Below, piece by piece: positions 34,161-46,555 of a DNA stretch of 64,000 nt (the stretch's first letter is position 1; each line of letters begins with the position of its first letter). The notes beneath the pieces were generated by a model. The model was not told the origin of the DNA and did no database searches. It saw nothing but the letters and a program-made list of their open reading frames with translations. The DNA is from Owenia fusiformis (Eukaryota > Annelida > Polychaeta > Sabellida > Oweniidae): positions 17,937,915-18,001,914 of the forward strand of contig CAIIXF020000001.1 in the NCBI GenBank assembly GCA_903813345.2, in the 5' to 3' direction. The position numbers and the translations under genes are program-made.

Positions 34161-37100
34161 ATCCAGCTATCGGGTTGCAATATATGTCGCCCACCCCGAG
34201 ATTACGTTTATCTTATATCCTCTTTTTATAACTGGCCTAAGGATGATATACATCTACTTAAATTGCTGGAAAAACACATGGCCATAATCAGTGTAGGAGC
34301 ATGCAGCTTCTTAAATGCTAAAAGGGAGCCACCTCAAAACATGTTGATGTCCTTCGGTACTGTACTTGCAATCCTGATAGAATATATGATTTTTAAATAC
34401 AAAATGATTTGTTATGATTAAGTTAGATTTGCTCAATGCATATTATACACATGTCTCATGAAACAATAATTTAGGATGTGAAATAGCACCAGTGATCACT
34501 ATTCAATACCATTGAATAATTGAATAGATGATCACTCGTATTTTTCACATTTTTATTAGGTACTTATTTTTTAGAGACACCGACATTTGTCTTTGTTTTA
34601 AACATTGAACGGTGGAACTGCTTCCTTGTTATATAATTTGCACATTTCCTTTTTACGAGTTTTGCAATATTTTCGAATTTGTTACTGACAATTTTAATTA
34701 GTCGTTCATTCCTTATTAAACAGTTTTTGTTTCTTTCAGCAGGCTTTGGTTATTTGTTTTTACAAAATATTTAGTACTCCAGAAGTGTTAAAAGGGCCTC
34801 GAAAGTCGAATGAGCAATATCAATATGTTTTTTAAACCAGTTCTTCATTTAAGATTGTATTACCATTCTGAATTCTTATGCTAAGAATACTTTTTTCTCG
34901 TCAGACTTTGTTTTTTCAAAGTCAAATGAGTAAAACTGTTACACAGTGTGACTGGTTCAATGATATTGCATATGGTGTAAACATATTATTGAAGGAACAT
35001 AGAATGATTTGGAGGGGAAACCTAAGAGTTTTTATTGTTGTTTAACCATCAGGTTAATATACTTTATAGTACGTATGATGGTTACAAAAATATGTTCAAA
35101 TCGATGGGCGATCATTTAAATTTTTGTTTTCATTCTAACACCAACAAACAATGCCTCAGACGTAGACATTAGTTATGTATATTACGTCGATTTGGTTTAA
35201 AGTTTATATAAATCATTCTATGTTGATGCAACAGAATAATGTGGAAATGGTGCTTGAAACTGAATGGAAACAGTTTTCATATATTATATACGTGTGTTTC
35301 ATATGTTCTTTTTTGTAGACCAAGGTTTATCTTGCCAAGTTCTTAATATGTAAATCAGAGTTTTGAAAATTTAAAGACCATGTGTAAAGTTTAAAAACAT
35401 GCTTCTTTATTCAAATATTTTTTTTAAGATTTCAAAGCTTACCCCGAATAAATTGAAATGAAAAAGCAAATTTGGCCCTTTTTTCACAAAACCTCAAACA
35501 CCCATCTGGTTCAATATAAACACTATTAACATTTTAATTTTATATTCACTTTTATAAGACTTTTACAGTTTTAACTTTACACTGGGTCTTTAGAAATTAT
35601 ATGTTGGTATAAACAAAACATGATTGTGTACAACAAAATCTATGTTTGGTCTGTATGTATATTAGCATTTTAGTTTAGACAATAACATTTCCTGACAATG
35701 CCAAAAATGCAATCGCAGATATGAATAGCGCCATGTGTGTCGATAAACTCAACTGTGCAATTATATATAAACAGGGGTTTGTAGCATAGTATAAGTAATA
35801 TGAAGTAAATGATTATGTAAATTATGAAAACAGATGTTGTGTTGACTTTGATATGTGAGGGTTAGGGTTAGACCTATAATCAATATGGGCACATCGTAAT
35901 TCCATTTCCATTTTTGATCTTTCAGAGTATTCCTTTTAAAATATTATTTTGTCGTGAAGTCTTTTTCTTTTTTATTGATTTCCTTCACATTATTCCTTTC
36001 CTCAAACAAAATGACGGATTTGCCGCAACATCTTGTAAAACAATTACGCAAGTAAATGTAACTCTAACTCCAAGATTAGACACAAGGGACCAGTTGCCTG
36101 TCGCAAAATTACTTAAAGATATATTTGATATATGATTCTCACTCTATATTTTCTCGTCAACGTGACTCAACGATGATCCCCAAAGAATGGATTTCAGCAA
36201 CTTAACAAAAGTTATGTTCCAGGAACTATGAAACAAACATTCTCAAAATGTCAAACCTCTGAAAACTTACTTTCTCAAATGGCTACACGAGAAATTTCAA
36301 AATCCACAACATGAATGCCTGCAATTTTAAAAGGAATAAACCCGCTTATTTGTTGAGGAATATTGTTCTAAATTTTAATTTTTCAGAAAATGGGGTTATA
36401 CCAAAGTCTTTTCATTGCAAGTTACATATTTATAAATATTCTTTAATTTGGGATGGTTCTAAGTATAACTTTTTTCTTTGGCTTTCACTTGATATTACCG
36501 GCAAGTTCTAGAGTTATTAGATTAAGCATAATTCATGCCTCAATTTTATGTCTTCACTATTCAATTGATATGTAGTGTCAATTTAAAACAAAACTGGCAA
36601 TGGCTTATTTGACCTTGATACTTGAGTTTTGATTTTTGACTCCCATATGGTTGAACTCCCGCTGACACCAGCATGCATCTTGCTTGACCGAATTCTATAT
36701 TTTCATATCTGAAAATTACATCTGACTGACATTTTTTAAATGGTTAGTCGTTTTTATGTTACTCACATGCCCTGGTTTTCTGATTTGCTCGTTTATAGGT
36801 CATTTGGCCATTATTCATGGACCGCAATTTGAATCTCAACTTGAAGTTTAAGAAAAAGCGGCCATTTTACATTTTGGAGAATATTTTTTGTCAAGTTATA
36901 GTTCAATGCTCATAATTCATCGAAGCCTATAAAAAACCATAACTCCTGATGAAAGCCATTTATTATTTTCTTGGTTTGCATACATTAGCAATATACCAGC
37001 GTTTTAATATCTATTTTTATTGTTTAATGAAAAAACAATGTTGTATAACATTTACTGTGCCTAATGAAAATAAAACAAAATGAATGGTGAAAGTGAACTA

Positions 37101-37692
37101 TGGCGATAGTCATTTCTCTAATCCAAAGTTGATGAACGACGCTACATCACCAACGTTACAGAGAGAGAAAAATGATTGTATTAAAGAATACATTCATTAA
37201 ACGATTCAGTTTTATTATCTCTCTAAGATTTACAGGATGATTTCTATGCAAAGTTTATCAATCATCCTAAGTTATGAGCTTGCACTGATTAGTCATCTTG
37301 CCGCTTGATTATCTATTCATATTCCATAATATTACGTTCTTTTATCTTCTTTGTCAATGAAGTGTAATTGTAAATGTCGATATTTATTGCGGCATTGTTA
37401 CCGGTCACTACAAATGAGCAGCGCCCCCGTTAATAGCTTATCGTTAAGGCAGGATCGGATCTAGCAACGATAAATAGTAGTAGTAACAATCATTGTTTCA
37501 CTTTAAGATTATTTTGGGCTTATTTTATTCCTTGTCATGTATTTTTTCTAAAAATCACCAAAGTGTATACATTTTTTGAAAAAAATAACGATTTTTTATA
37601 ATTTGGAAAATTAAATACTTTTCCCCATTTTTGAACTTTGAAACATAAACAACTTCAACGTTATGACAAACGTGGATAGTAAGGAATGTATT
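34161..37692. other. Intergenic downstream of the Hox gene, nothing recognised
   Basis: AT-rich. Frames at 34113-34421, 35914-36135 and 36311-36511 show no domain, no splice context and biased AT codons, and are treated as chance. Confidence 0.4.
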
Positions 37693-37945
37693 CACTGTTC
37701 CACAAATAGATACTTTGACGGGGTCAATGTAACAAAATGGATGAACTTCCTGGTTACGATTTTTTTGTTTTCTCGATTTAAACCTACTTATAAGTCAAGC
37801 TGCAGATTATATCTTGGCACAAAGCTAGAAAATATAGTCTAGTTTTAATAAGTTTAAATCGAGAGAACAAAAAATCTCGTATCCAGGAAGTTCATCCATT
37901 TTGTTACATTGACGTTCCGTCAAAGTAACTAGTTGTGGAACAGTG
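37693..37945. mobile_element. Foldback MITE with 5-bp target duplication
   Basis: Arms of about 100 bases: the left begins CACTGTTCCACAAATAGATA, and the right ends with its near-complement TAGTTGTGGAACAGTG. Conserved inner parts are AATGTAACAAAATGGATGAA and ACTTCCTGG. Both flanks carry GTATT. 253 bp, no coding capacity. Confidence 0.88.
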
Positions 37946-38064
37946 GTATTGCTAGGTAATATGTACACATTCCTTGCATTAATCACTCCTTATAGAACTG
38001 ATTCTGCCTCTAGAACCGTATCAGTATACTATACTTTACATGTACTAATACGTATATGGTATAT

Positions 38065-38614
38065 CAGGGTGAGCCAATAAAGGTGACCAAAACAAATGAT
38101 AACAACTCAGTCATCCAGCATGTGTTTACCTTAAATGATCATTGTTCAATGTTCTTTCATTTTAAAAAGTTCCACTGATCTTTTCCAAATAGTCATGATT
38201 GTGTGGCCATTTTACAAAACGTGCATGTGCCAAAATCACCCAATATGAACCCCTAGAATTTCATCTCTGGGGCTATTCAAAGAAAATGTCTACACTAACA
38301 ACCCTAGGTGCATCTGAGAGTTGAAATAATAGCCTGGAAGGAAAGAGAGCTATTACACTAATCTCATTCTGTGAGTGTGAAGTCGGAACAACATAACCCG
38401 ATGCGTCCTAGTTGCCTCCAGAGTAGAGTCCAGAGACGAGACCAGCATTTTGAGCATGTTTTGTAAAATGGCCACAAAATCGTATCCATTTAGAATAGAC
38501 CAATGACATGAAAGAACATTGAACAAGGTTCAATTGTGCCAAATATGACGCCAAACCCATGCTGGATGACTGAGTTATGAACTTTTGTTTGGGTTACTTT
38601 TTTTACTCACTCTG
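38065..38614. mobile_element. TA-flanked inverted-repeat element
   Basis: The left CAGGGTGAGCCAATAAAGG and the right complement of CAGAGTGAGTAAAAAAAGTA are related ends, bordered by TA. The arms share CAACTCAGTCATCCAGCATG, TTCAATGTTCTTTCAT and TGTGGCCATTTTACAAAAC in inverse. About 550 bp and non-coding. End sequence and TA flanks suggest the Tc1/mariner superfamily. Confidence 0.7.
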
Positions 38615-39216
38615 TAGGATCAGGCTTTGGACTTTCTGTGTGAATTAGAGCCTTAAAACATACATCATTCTCACATTTGACCTTTGATATGACCTTGTAA
38701 ATGTTGCTAGGGAAGTTGATACAAGACTCAATGGAACTGTAGACGGAGTCAGGTGCTTACGATAGGAACAGAAAATGCGACAGAAACATCGGGAAAATAG
38801 ATCATCAACCAAATACTATAACAAGGCATACTTGATGTTTTTGGGTCCAATGCCTATCTGTCATCACAATGGCAGGCCTGTCGTTTACACTTTACAGGGC
38901 CACACCCTGAATGTAACATACCTACTAGAACCTTTAGACAGTTCAGATTGGGGTGTGGATGCCCGTCACATAGACACATATTTCCATGGACGCATTTACT
39001 AAACATTTCCGCCAACAAGCTGATGTGATGACGTATATATGGTGTGAACTAATATATTATATATATGATAACTACCCCAGCATGTTTCCAACATCTACTT
39101 TTTTGTTTTATAGCTCTTTTATGATCTTGATCGAAGTACTAAATGGGCATGCCATTTGTTCTTTCGCATTATTTTATAATCTATTATGCTTAAAAATATA
39201 GTGGTCTAAAGATTGC
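38615..39216. other. Intergenic, nothing recognised
   Basis: Frames at 38775-39002 and 38986-39201 overlap and have no recognisable features. Confidence 0.4.
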
Positions 39217-39990
39217 TTAAAGTCCCCGTCTAAAGTTTGAAAATATATTTTTATCATTCATTTACTATTTGTCAGGACTTAAAAAGTGATTTTAGAGATT
39301 TTTGAACAAAAATTTTTTTTTGAAATTTCTTAATCATCAAATATTTCTTAATGCATTTCAAAAAAGATTATCTTTTTAACACCAATGCAAATGTTGAACA
39401 AAGGACACACTATTTCAATAATAAAATGCCATATTTAATGGGCCACTTCAATGTTTTAGCATATCAAAAATATTTTGAAACATTAGTGATGTCACTAAGG
39501 TACCAAAAACTTTTTGAAAAAAATTGAAATTTTTTTTTCAATGTCAATCTTTTCTAAATATGTTAGACTTTCATAAAAAACCAATGTTGATTGTCTAACC
39601 AGGTTAAAAGGAAGAATAAATTATGTTTTAGATATCATTGTACCATTGGTTTCTATGAGAACTAAAATTTTGAAATGCATTTTTCTCAGAACCATTTTCA
39701 TGCACTGATAAGTTCATTTCTCGCTTATTTATGAACTGATTTTCTTAATTTTTTCGGCAAAAAACACGGGAGGATGAATGCTATGCATTGGTATGAATTG
39801 TGGCTAATTAGAAGATATGAGTGACCTCTCAAAGTTGGTTTTAAATAAATTCACAAATTTTGGAACAAAAAGTCTATCAAAAACCACTTTTTGAAATTTA
39901 AAAAAAAAGTTTCACATATCACACTTTGATAACATTGGGTAAGACTACAATATAAGCCAAAGTGGTTTAAACTTTATATGGGGCCTTTAA
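39217..39990. mobile_element. TTAA-flanked non-autonomous element (piggyBac-like target)
   Basis: TTAA (39217-39220) followed by AGTCCCCGTCTAAAGTTTGA is mirrored by the complement of AGGCCCCATATAAAGTTTAA before TTAA (39987-39990). TTAA duplication is characteristic of piggyBac-type insertion. The interior is AT-rich with runs of A/T and has no transposase. Confidence 0.7.
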
Positions 39991-40269
39991 GGTGCAGTGG
40001 TACTTGGCAGGAAATGACAAAACAGGAAGTGACAAAAAATGTGGCACTTTTAGATATTTTTTTAACAAAGATAACAGAGTTCTGTTTTGACCTCCAGTCA
40101 ATTCAAATAGTTCCACATATCATTTACAGGACCAGGATCACAATGTCCCTGGTCAGAATGACCCTAAACATGATAAAATAACTTTTTCAGCCCGTTGAAA
40201 ATGTGACTGAATAATAGATAAAAGTAGCCCCTCTGGAAAGGTCACTGAACAGAATCTTTTGAATTTTAA

Positions 40270-41781
40270 AGCGAGCTATCAACGGAAATAACAGCCTTAA
40301 AAAATACAGCCGCGCCAGGCCTTGATGGGTTCAAGGCTGATATAATAAAATCTGTTGGTGCTTATCTCGTCAGGCCACTACTATATATCTTCAATCTCTC
40401 ACTATCAACTGGAACATTTCCCAATCAATTAAAAGTAGGAAAAGTCACACCAATTTTCAAAAAGGGAGATACTCAGCTCTTTTCAAATTACAGGCCCATT
40501 TCAGTGTTATCCGTATTTTCAAAATTACTCGAGAGATGCGTACACTCTCGCCTTGTAAGCTTTCTAAACAAATTTGAAATACTTTATAAAAACCAATTTG
40601 GTTTCCAGAAGAAAAAGTCTACATACATGCCACTTCTAGCTTTTATTGAAAAGATAAGATGTGCAAATGAAAGCAAAATTCCTTCACTAGGGATATCATT
40701 AGACTTCTCAAAAGCATTTGACACTATTGATCATAATATATTATTAGATAAACTCTCACACTACGGAATGCGCGGTGTTACCCTTTCCTGGTTTCAAAGT
40801 TACTTAACTCAACGTCTTCAGACTGTTATTTCTAATGGCTGTAAATCGAAACAAACCTCATTATCTCATGGTGTCCCTCAAGGTTCAGTGCTTGGTCCTA
40901 TTTTATTTCTTCTTTACATAAATGACATCTACAAATCCTCTGATTTCTTTGAATTCATACTATTTGCTGATGATACCAATCTCTTGGCCTCTCACAAAGA
41001 TTTACCCACTCTATTTGACACCGCAAATGAAGAACTTTCAAAGCTCAGTGACTGGATCAATGCCAATAAACTTTCTTTAAACATTGACAAAACTAAATGG
41101 ATTCTCTTTGGACCAGGTAAAACTTCTAACAATCATTTTCTCAAAATAAATGACACCAAACTCAAGCAAGACATCACTATATCTTTCTTAGGAATAGCTA
41201 TTGATGCCAATTTAACTTTCAAAGAGCATATCAAAAACTTAGAAAAAAAGATTTCTCAGTGCATTGGGGTCTTGTATGGAGTCCATAATCTTTTAACAAA
41301 AAGTGCTTTGCTCAGTATATACTACTCTCTTATTCACTCTCAACTCAATTACTGCAATATTATTTGGGGTAACAACTACAAATCTTATCTTAATAAAATT
41401 CACATGATTCAAAAACGATTTGTTCGCATTGTTTTAGGAAAAAAATACCTTGATCATACAGCTCCATTATTCAAAGAACTTAATCTTCTGAATATATATG
41501 ATATAAATAAGCTGAATACAGCAATTTTCATGTACCAAGTAAAAGATGGTGACCAAATACTAAATTCTCTACTCGATACAAATTTCCAAATAAACTGTGA
41601 TACACATAGTTATAATACCCGCCAATGTGACAACTTCCATATTGAACATGCGAACAAATTTTCCATAAAACGGAATGGGCCTTCACTATGGAATTCTCTT
41701 AAAAATTCCACAAAAATGTCAAAATCTATAACCTCCTTTAAAAAGGCCTACAAATCTGACCTCTTGTCAAGCTACTTATAA
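40270..41781 (+). CDS. LINE reverse transcriptase, partial (5'-truncated ORF2)
   Basis: An uninterrupted frame of 503 codons without its own natural start: it opens after a stop at 40267-40269 where the element is truncated. Order of motifs: APGLDGF (finger), VGKVTPIFKKGD, NYRPISVLSVFSKLLER, motif A LDFSKAFDTIDH, motif B HGVPQGSVLGPILFLLYIND, motif C FADDTNLLAS with the catalytic aspartates intact, then thumb and C-terminal region (HSQLNYCNIIWG, IQKRFVRIV). This is the reverse transcriptase of a CR1/Jockey-type LINE, which copies its RNA at a nicked target. The apurinic endonuclease domain is absent, so this copy is not autonomous. The lack of stops or frameshifts suggests recent insertion. 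Confidence 0.9.
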   Translation, partial: SELSTEITALKNTAAPGLDGFKADIIKSVGAYLVRPLLYIFNLSLSTGTFPNQLKVGKVTPIFKKGDTQLFSNYRPISVLSVFSKLLERCVHSRLVSFLNKFEILYKNQFGFQKKKSTYMPLLAFIEKIRCANESKIPSLGISLDFSKAFDTIDHNILLDKLSHYGMRGVTLSWFQSYLTQRLQTVISNGCKSKQTSLSHGVPQGSVLGPILFLLYINDIYKSSDFFEFILFADDTNLLASHKDLPTLFDTANEELSKLSDWINANKLSLNIDKTKWILFGPGKTSNNHFLKINDTKLKQDITISFLGIAIDANLTFKEHIKNLEKKISQCIGVLYGVHNLLTKSALLSIYYSLIHSQLNYCNIIWGNNYKSYLNKIHMIQKRFVRIVLGKKYLDHTAPLFKELNLLNIYDINKLNTAIFMYQVKDGDQILNSLLDTNFQINCDTHSYNTRQCDNFHIEHANKFSIKRNGPSLWNSLKNSTKMSKSITSFKKAYKSDLLSSYL

Positions 41782-42107
41782 AAAGTCTTATTAAACATCT
41801 TTATTTACTATCCACGCATTGTATATTACAATAGTCATGGCACATCATTTAAACACAACGTACATACATGCTTAGTATATGCATTGTACTATGTTATATC
41901 ATGTAAATACTTGTATATATGAAACTCATATACCTATATACCCTTGTAAACTAGTTAGACTATATATATATATTTTTTATATTTGCTAGTGATACTTTTT
42001 TTTTGATACTTGACATTATACTTTTATATGCCATTTGGTGTCAGTATTAGTCATGTATTATTATTGTATATACATTTTTTCTAAATAAATAAATAAAAAT
42101 AAAAATA
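41782..42107 (+). other. 3' UTR and tail of the LINE
   Basis: Non-coding, AT-rich, ending in the short repeats AAATAAATAAATAAAAAT. A microsatellite-like tail rather than pure poly(A) is usual for CR1-like LINEs. Confidence 0.7.
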
Positions 42108-42586
42108 AATTTTTCAGAAAATGTACCCAATATATTGTTCTAACTGATACAATCTTCGAAATTTTAGAAAATTGACTGAAACAAAAATGGCGGTCATAAA
42201 AAGGAAAATAGATCGCCTCTTAATTCAGCTTATTCAGTTTTTTCCTTTTTCTACGAATGATATCACATTTTCAAAGATTGTATTATTTAGAGCCATATAT
42301 TGGGCACATTTTCAGAAAAATTCAAAAGATTCTGTTCAGTGACCTTTCCTAAGCTTCTACTTTTAGCTATTTTTCAGTCACATTTTCAGAGGGCTGAAAA
42401 AAATTTATTTCATCATGTCTAGGGTCATTCTGACCATGTACATTGTGATCCTTGTCCTGTAAATGATATGTGGAACTATTTGAATTGACTGGATGTCAAA
42501 ACAGAACTCTGTTATCTTTGTTAAAAAAATATCTAAAAGTGCCACATTTTTTGTCACTTCCTGTTTTTGTCATTTCCTGTTAAGTG

Positions 42587-45500
42587 GGTGTATGTGTTTG
42601 AAAAGAGTTTTTTTATCACTATTTTATGTTATAAAGGAGTTTCATTCATTTGTTTATAACGAATTTCACCGACTGATCATTCCTCAAAAAGGTGTTTTGT
42701 GCTAGATGAGAAGACTCAAGATGCAAGACGATAACGACAACGTCATGGTGACAAATTGCATGTCAATATTTTTTCATTCGAATTATAAAGGGTCAGTCAG
42801 CAATTCTGATCCACTCCGAAATCGCTTCATAATGATCCGTCCTTTCGATAGACTGATTTTCATATATAAATACGCAATTGATCACGTAACAAGTGAATTT
42901 TGTTTGCATTTTACAAATTAAAAAACATTTCAAGGTGGTTCATGATCAGGGCAGAGACTGCGAGCCTTACTTATTCCCCGTACACAGGGCTCCAAGTATC
43001 CACTTTTTTCCAGTTCCAGAACATGATATCTAGATCAGAGTCTTGAGTTTGCCCTTGTTGAACAAAGAAATAAGAGCGCTTGGATCACTTTTCTATCTGA
43101 GGGATTTTGTTGGATCGGTTTGTTACTTTTAAGGTTATAGCACACAATTCTTGATCGGGATTGTCGTTTAAAGGGAATTGTTTTTTTTTTCAGACTTTTG
43201 CTGTACAACTGAATACGTTTGCCTTATCACCATTTTCATTCAACTGCTTCGATATATAGACTCATATGTCGGCAGAGTGTACCTGGACCCATGCGATAAA
43301 CCAAGTCCTAAGTTAGATTTTGTAGAGGTGTCTGAGTAGATGGCTATAGTAATCAATGTCCGTTATAAAACCTGACGTTTGTCTGTGATCTATTGACATT
43401 TGACATTTTAAAAGAATGCTAATAGCGAATTGTAATTTCTAATAACGGTACATTTGCATGAGTTTCTGCCATCTTACATTGGTACTGTGATTGTCCCAGA
43501 GCTCCCGCCTTATAACAATAACTATACTCATTGTACTTGATAACCCTGATCAGTCTGTGAAATACATGTATTCTTATTGAATATATCATTTTTAGCTTTC
43601 CTAATTGTCCCATAACTCAAATAAAACGAGATTATACTCGGCGTAACATCCGGGTGGATATACTGTTGCAGCTATTCATACTGCAGTACACGTAATTGAC
43701 GAGGACTATGGTGACCTTTGACAATCAAGGGAATTAAGAGGACAGTTAAGGACCCCGATTGCTGATTCAAAAAACATATTATGAAAATACATCATGCCAA
43801 ATGAAGTGGTTCCCCTTGTTTAGCAGCTGACATTGTTTATATGTGATCGTCCTCTCTGACCGATCGTAAACCATCACTAGCTCGAATAACACAAGTTTGT
43901 ATTGTTTTGTACGCAGTTACTTTCCCTGCTTCAGTGTCTATGTTCGAGTCCTCTTGACAACCCATTCTATATGTGAAGTACCTCAGATCCAAGTAAACTG
44001 TTTATTGATTCTAGACAATGACATTTACCTTGCAATTAATATAAACAATAAAAACTTTAATTAAACCTGGGACTATTTAACTTTGGTCTATTTACTAACT
44101 TTATTGTCTTTGCACCAATGAGTAAGGCAGGGTGGACAGAAGGTCATGTTTGCTCTCTGAATGTTTCGAAGACCGTCAAGATAAAATGCTCACATCATAA
44201 ATACATAACTGAACGTCACCCACGCATCAATTCAGATATTCCGTAACATTTTGAAGAATAAAAAATGAAAAAATTGCCATGATAAAAAATATCTAAAAAA
44301 CAAAGATAACAGAGATTCAATTTCTGTGTGGAACGTTTATTTACGTATGCCGTCGACCATTGTATTTAAATTCTTTGTATACTTAATGGTTGTCATGTTT
44401 TGTTAAGCGTTGCTAGGTGATTTCATCATATCTAACAGAACCTCAATTTTACTGCATCGTCTTGAGGTTCACTCAGTGCAAGTTCAGTCTTCATTTAACC
44501 CCACTTTCGCCTTAATTTACGACATTTTTATACCATGGCGGTCTTTTATTAATGGATAAGTGACCGTGTAAACGGTATATTCTACCTTCTTACAAATTTC
44601 CCCAATTCGTAACTGTCTTTCACATGTCCAAATATAGAAATAATTATGCTCATGTTCGTAAAATGAAAAGTGTAATACACAGCTTTACATCTATTTAACA
44701 ATTCTCATATCAACGCTTTATACTACAAATATAGTATCTGATGGCATAAAATCCGCACTTTGATGGCAACGGTTTGACAATAAAATTTAAGTTCTGCGAG
44801 GTATATGTCTATGCAATTGATGTTATTAGTAGTAGGTGACCTTACTTTTGCCAGTTTCACTTGCTGTTAGGATAAATACAATCATGTCGAGTAAACTCTA
44901 TACAAAACAACATTCCTGAAACCTACGTGGTCAACATAACAGGTAAGATAATTTACGTATAAAATATATTAATCATTTTCAGTAGACAGTGGGACCCCAT
45001 ACTGCGGTTAGCCACCCCCTCGATGTGGCCCAAATGAAGGTCATTTGTGACGACAATATCGCCACATCACTCCAGTATTATGAGATTTGTGGCATCTTCC
45101 TTGCGGCCTCCTTATCTGAAGACAATCATGGATATGATGAAGAATCCACTACTATAGGGATGAGTTGTGATGTTCGGGGGATTACTGAATCGTATAAGAG
45201 CTTAGGGACGCGATAAATCAAATGATGGGAAACTGCTAGGCTACGACAAACTGGATGCGCTGCTTTGATAATGACCTTATCTGACTGAGGTTATTCGGTA
45301 CAAACTAATAAAAACTAATAATATCATTTCGATTTCTATATTATCCATTCAATGGGCTTGGTTTAGATTGCGCTATGAGAAAGGATAATGGCTGCAGTTA
45401 GTGAAAGTAATTCGATGCATTAGAAATATCGCGGCATTTAGTGAAAGCGATTTTGAATATCGCATATTTTTCCCATGGAGCTATGAGATCATGGTATAGT

Positions 45501-45963
45501 TGTCACAAGAACACAAGATTTGACTGAGTCATACACGCTGTTACAAATTGTTAATTTTATAGTTCGCTCAAACCTTCTGATCAAGTTGATTGATTAAAAG
45601 TCAGTCTTATGTAAATTTTTAATTCGATGAATATGGATCTAGGCTTCTCTTGCTCACCCATGCTTATCCTCCTAGGTGCCATTCACGTCATATTAATCTC
45701 TCTGCTATATATGATGTATATGTGCGATAACTGTTACATAATAACAAACGGCAAAACGAGAATTTGAATACAAACGGCAAAACCGGAATTTGAATGCATT
45801 ATTAAAATTGGCAGATTGGTATTAGGAATTGTATAATTGGCTCTAAGTATGATCATAGTACTATATAGACCGCTGGATGTTATTACAGATTTAAAATGTA
45901 AAATTGTTAGTTTAATTTGTTAGTTTTCATCTTAAAATTGGGCAACAATATGTCATATACCGT
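42587..45963. other. Intergenic, no gene recognised
   Basis: AT-rich. Small frames at 42493-42921, 43419-43613 (-) and 44989-45216 were considered. The last lies just after TTTTCAG (44982) and a GTAAGA donor at 44943, only 40 bases upstream, but lacks an ATG at its start and any known domain. Confidence 0.4.
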
Positions 45964-46555
45964 ATTCAACCATACTAGATGTAACCCTAAATAGCAAGGC
46001 ATACCATATCGTATTTAACTGTATGCAACCATAAGGAACAAGGCATAACATATTTATTCAACCTTACTAGATACAACCCTAAATAGCAAGGCACAACTTA
46101 TCGTATTCAACTGTATGCAACTAAAAGAAACAAGACATAACAAAATTTAAGCTTACTGGATGCAACCCTAAATAGCAAGGCAACGTATCGTAATCAACTG
46201 TATGCAACCAAAAGTATAAGCATAAAATTTTTATTCAACCATACTTGATGCAACCCTAAATAGCAAGGTATACCATATCGTAATCAACTGTATGCAACCA
46301 AAAGTAACAAAGCATAACATTTTTATTCAACCATACTTGATGCAACCCTAAATAGCAAGGTATACCATATCGTAATCAACTGTATGCAACCAAAAGTAAC
46401 AAAGCATAACATTTTTATTCAACCATACTTGATGCAACCCTAAATAGCAAGGTATACCATATCGTAATCAACTGTATGCAACCAAAAGTAACAAAGCATA
46501 ACATTTTTATTCAACCATACTTGATGCAACCCTAAATAGCAAGGTATACCATATC
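45964..46555 (+). repeat. 92-bp tandem array (higher-order repeat), part 1
   Basis: Units start ATTCAACCATACT at 45964, 46055, about 46144, 46233, 46325, 46417 and 46509. The three units from 46233 to 46508 are essentially identical. Each 92-bp unit is itself a diverged dimer of about 46 bp: ATTCAACC...GATGCAACCCTAAATA and ATCAACTGTATGCAACCAAA are homologous halves. Not coding and no unique spacers. Confidence 0.92.

Larger units (their letters stand above)
40268..42107 (+). mobile_element. 5'-truncated non-LTR retrotransposon (LINE), CR1/Jockey-like
   Basis: It starts within the reverse-transcriptase region and ends in a tail of AAATAAAT-type repeats at about 42082-42107. It is flanked by AATTTT at 40262-40267 and 42108-42113 as a probable target duplication. 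Insertion split the left arm of a palindromic element: arm sequence resumes immediately after the tail. The endonuclease and 5' UTR are missing, the usual result of incomplete reverse transcription. Confidence 0.88.
40002..42586. mobile_element. Large palindromic (foldback) element interrupted by a LINE
   Basis: The left arm 40002-40267 plus its continuation 42108-about 42175 is the reverse complement of about 42260-42586. Shared strings include CAGGAAATGACAAAA, CACTTTTAGATATTTTT, CAGAGTTCTGTTTTGAC, TGGAACTATTTGAATTGACT (right arm, inverted in the left), GGTCACTGAACAGAATCTTT and AATGTGCCCAATATAT. Without the LINE the palindrome would be about 745 bp with a loop of about 90 bp. No target duplication could be fixed. 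Confidence 0.8.

Noticed and set aside
44943-45216. Mini-intron (GTAAGA...TTTTCAG, 40 bases) followed by a 75-codon frame
   Set aside because: The intron would be too short, the frame lacks an ATG start and a stop lies directly after the acceptor in that frame; no domain seen.
45964-46555. CRISPR-like appearance of regular direct repeats
   Set aside because: The whole 92-bp unit repeats with no unique spacers, and the genome is animal.
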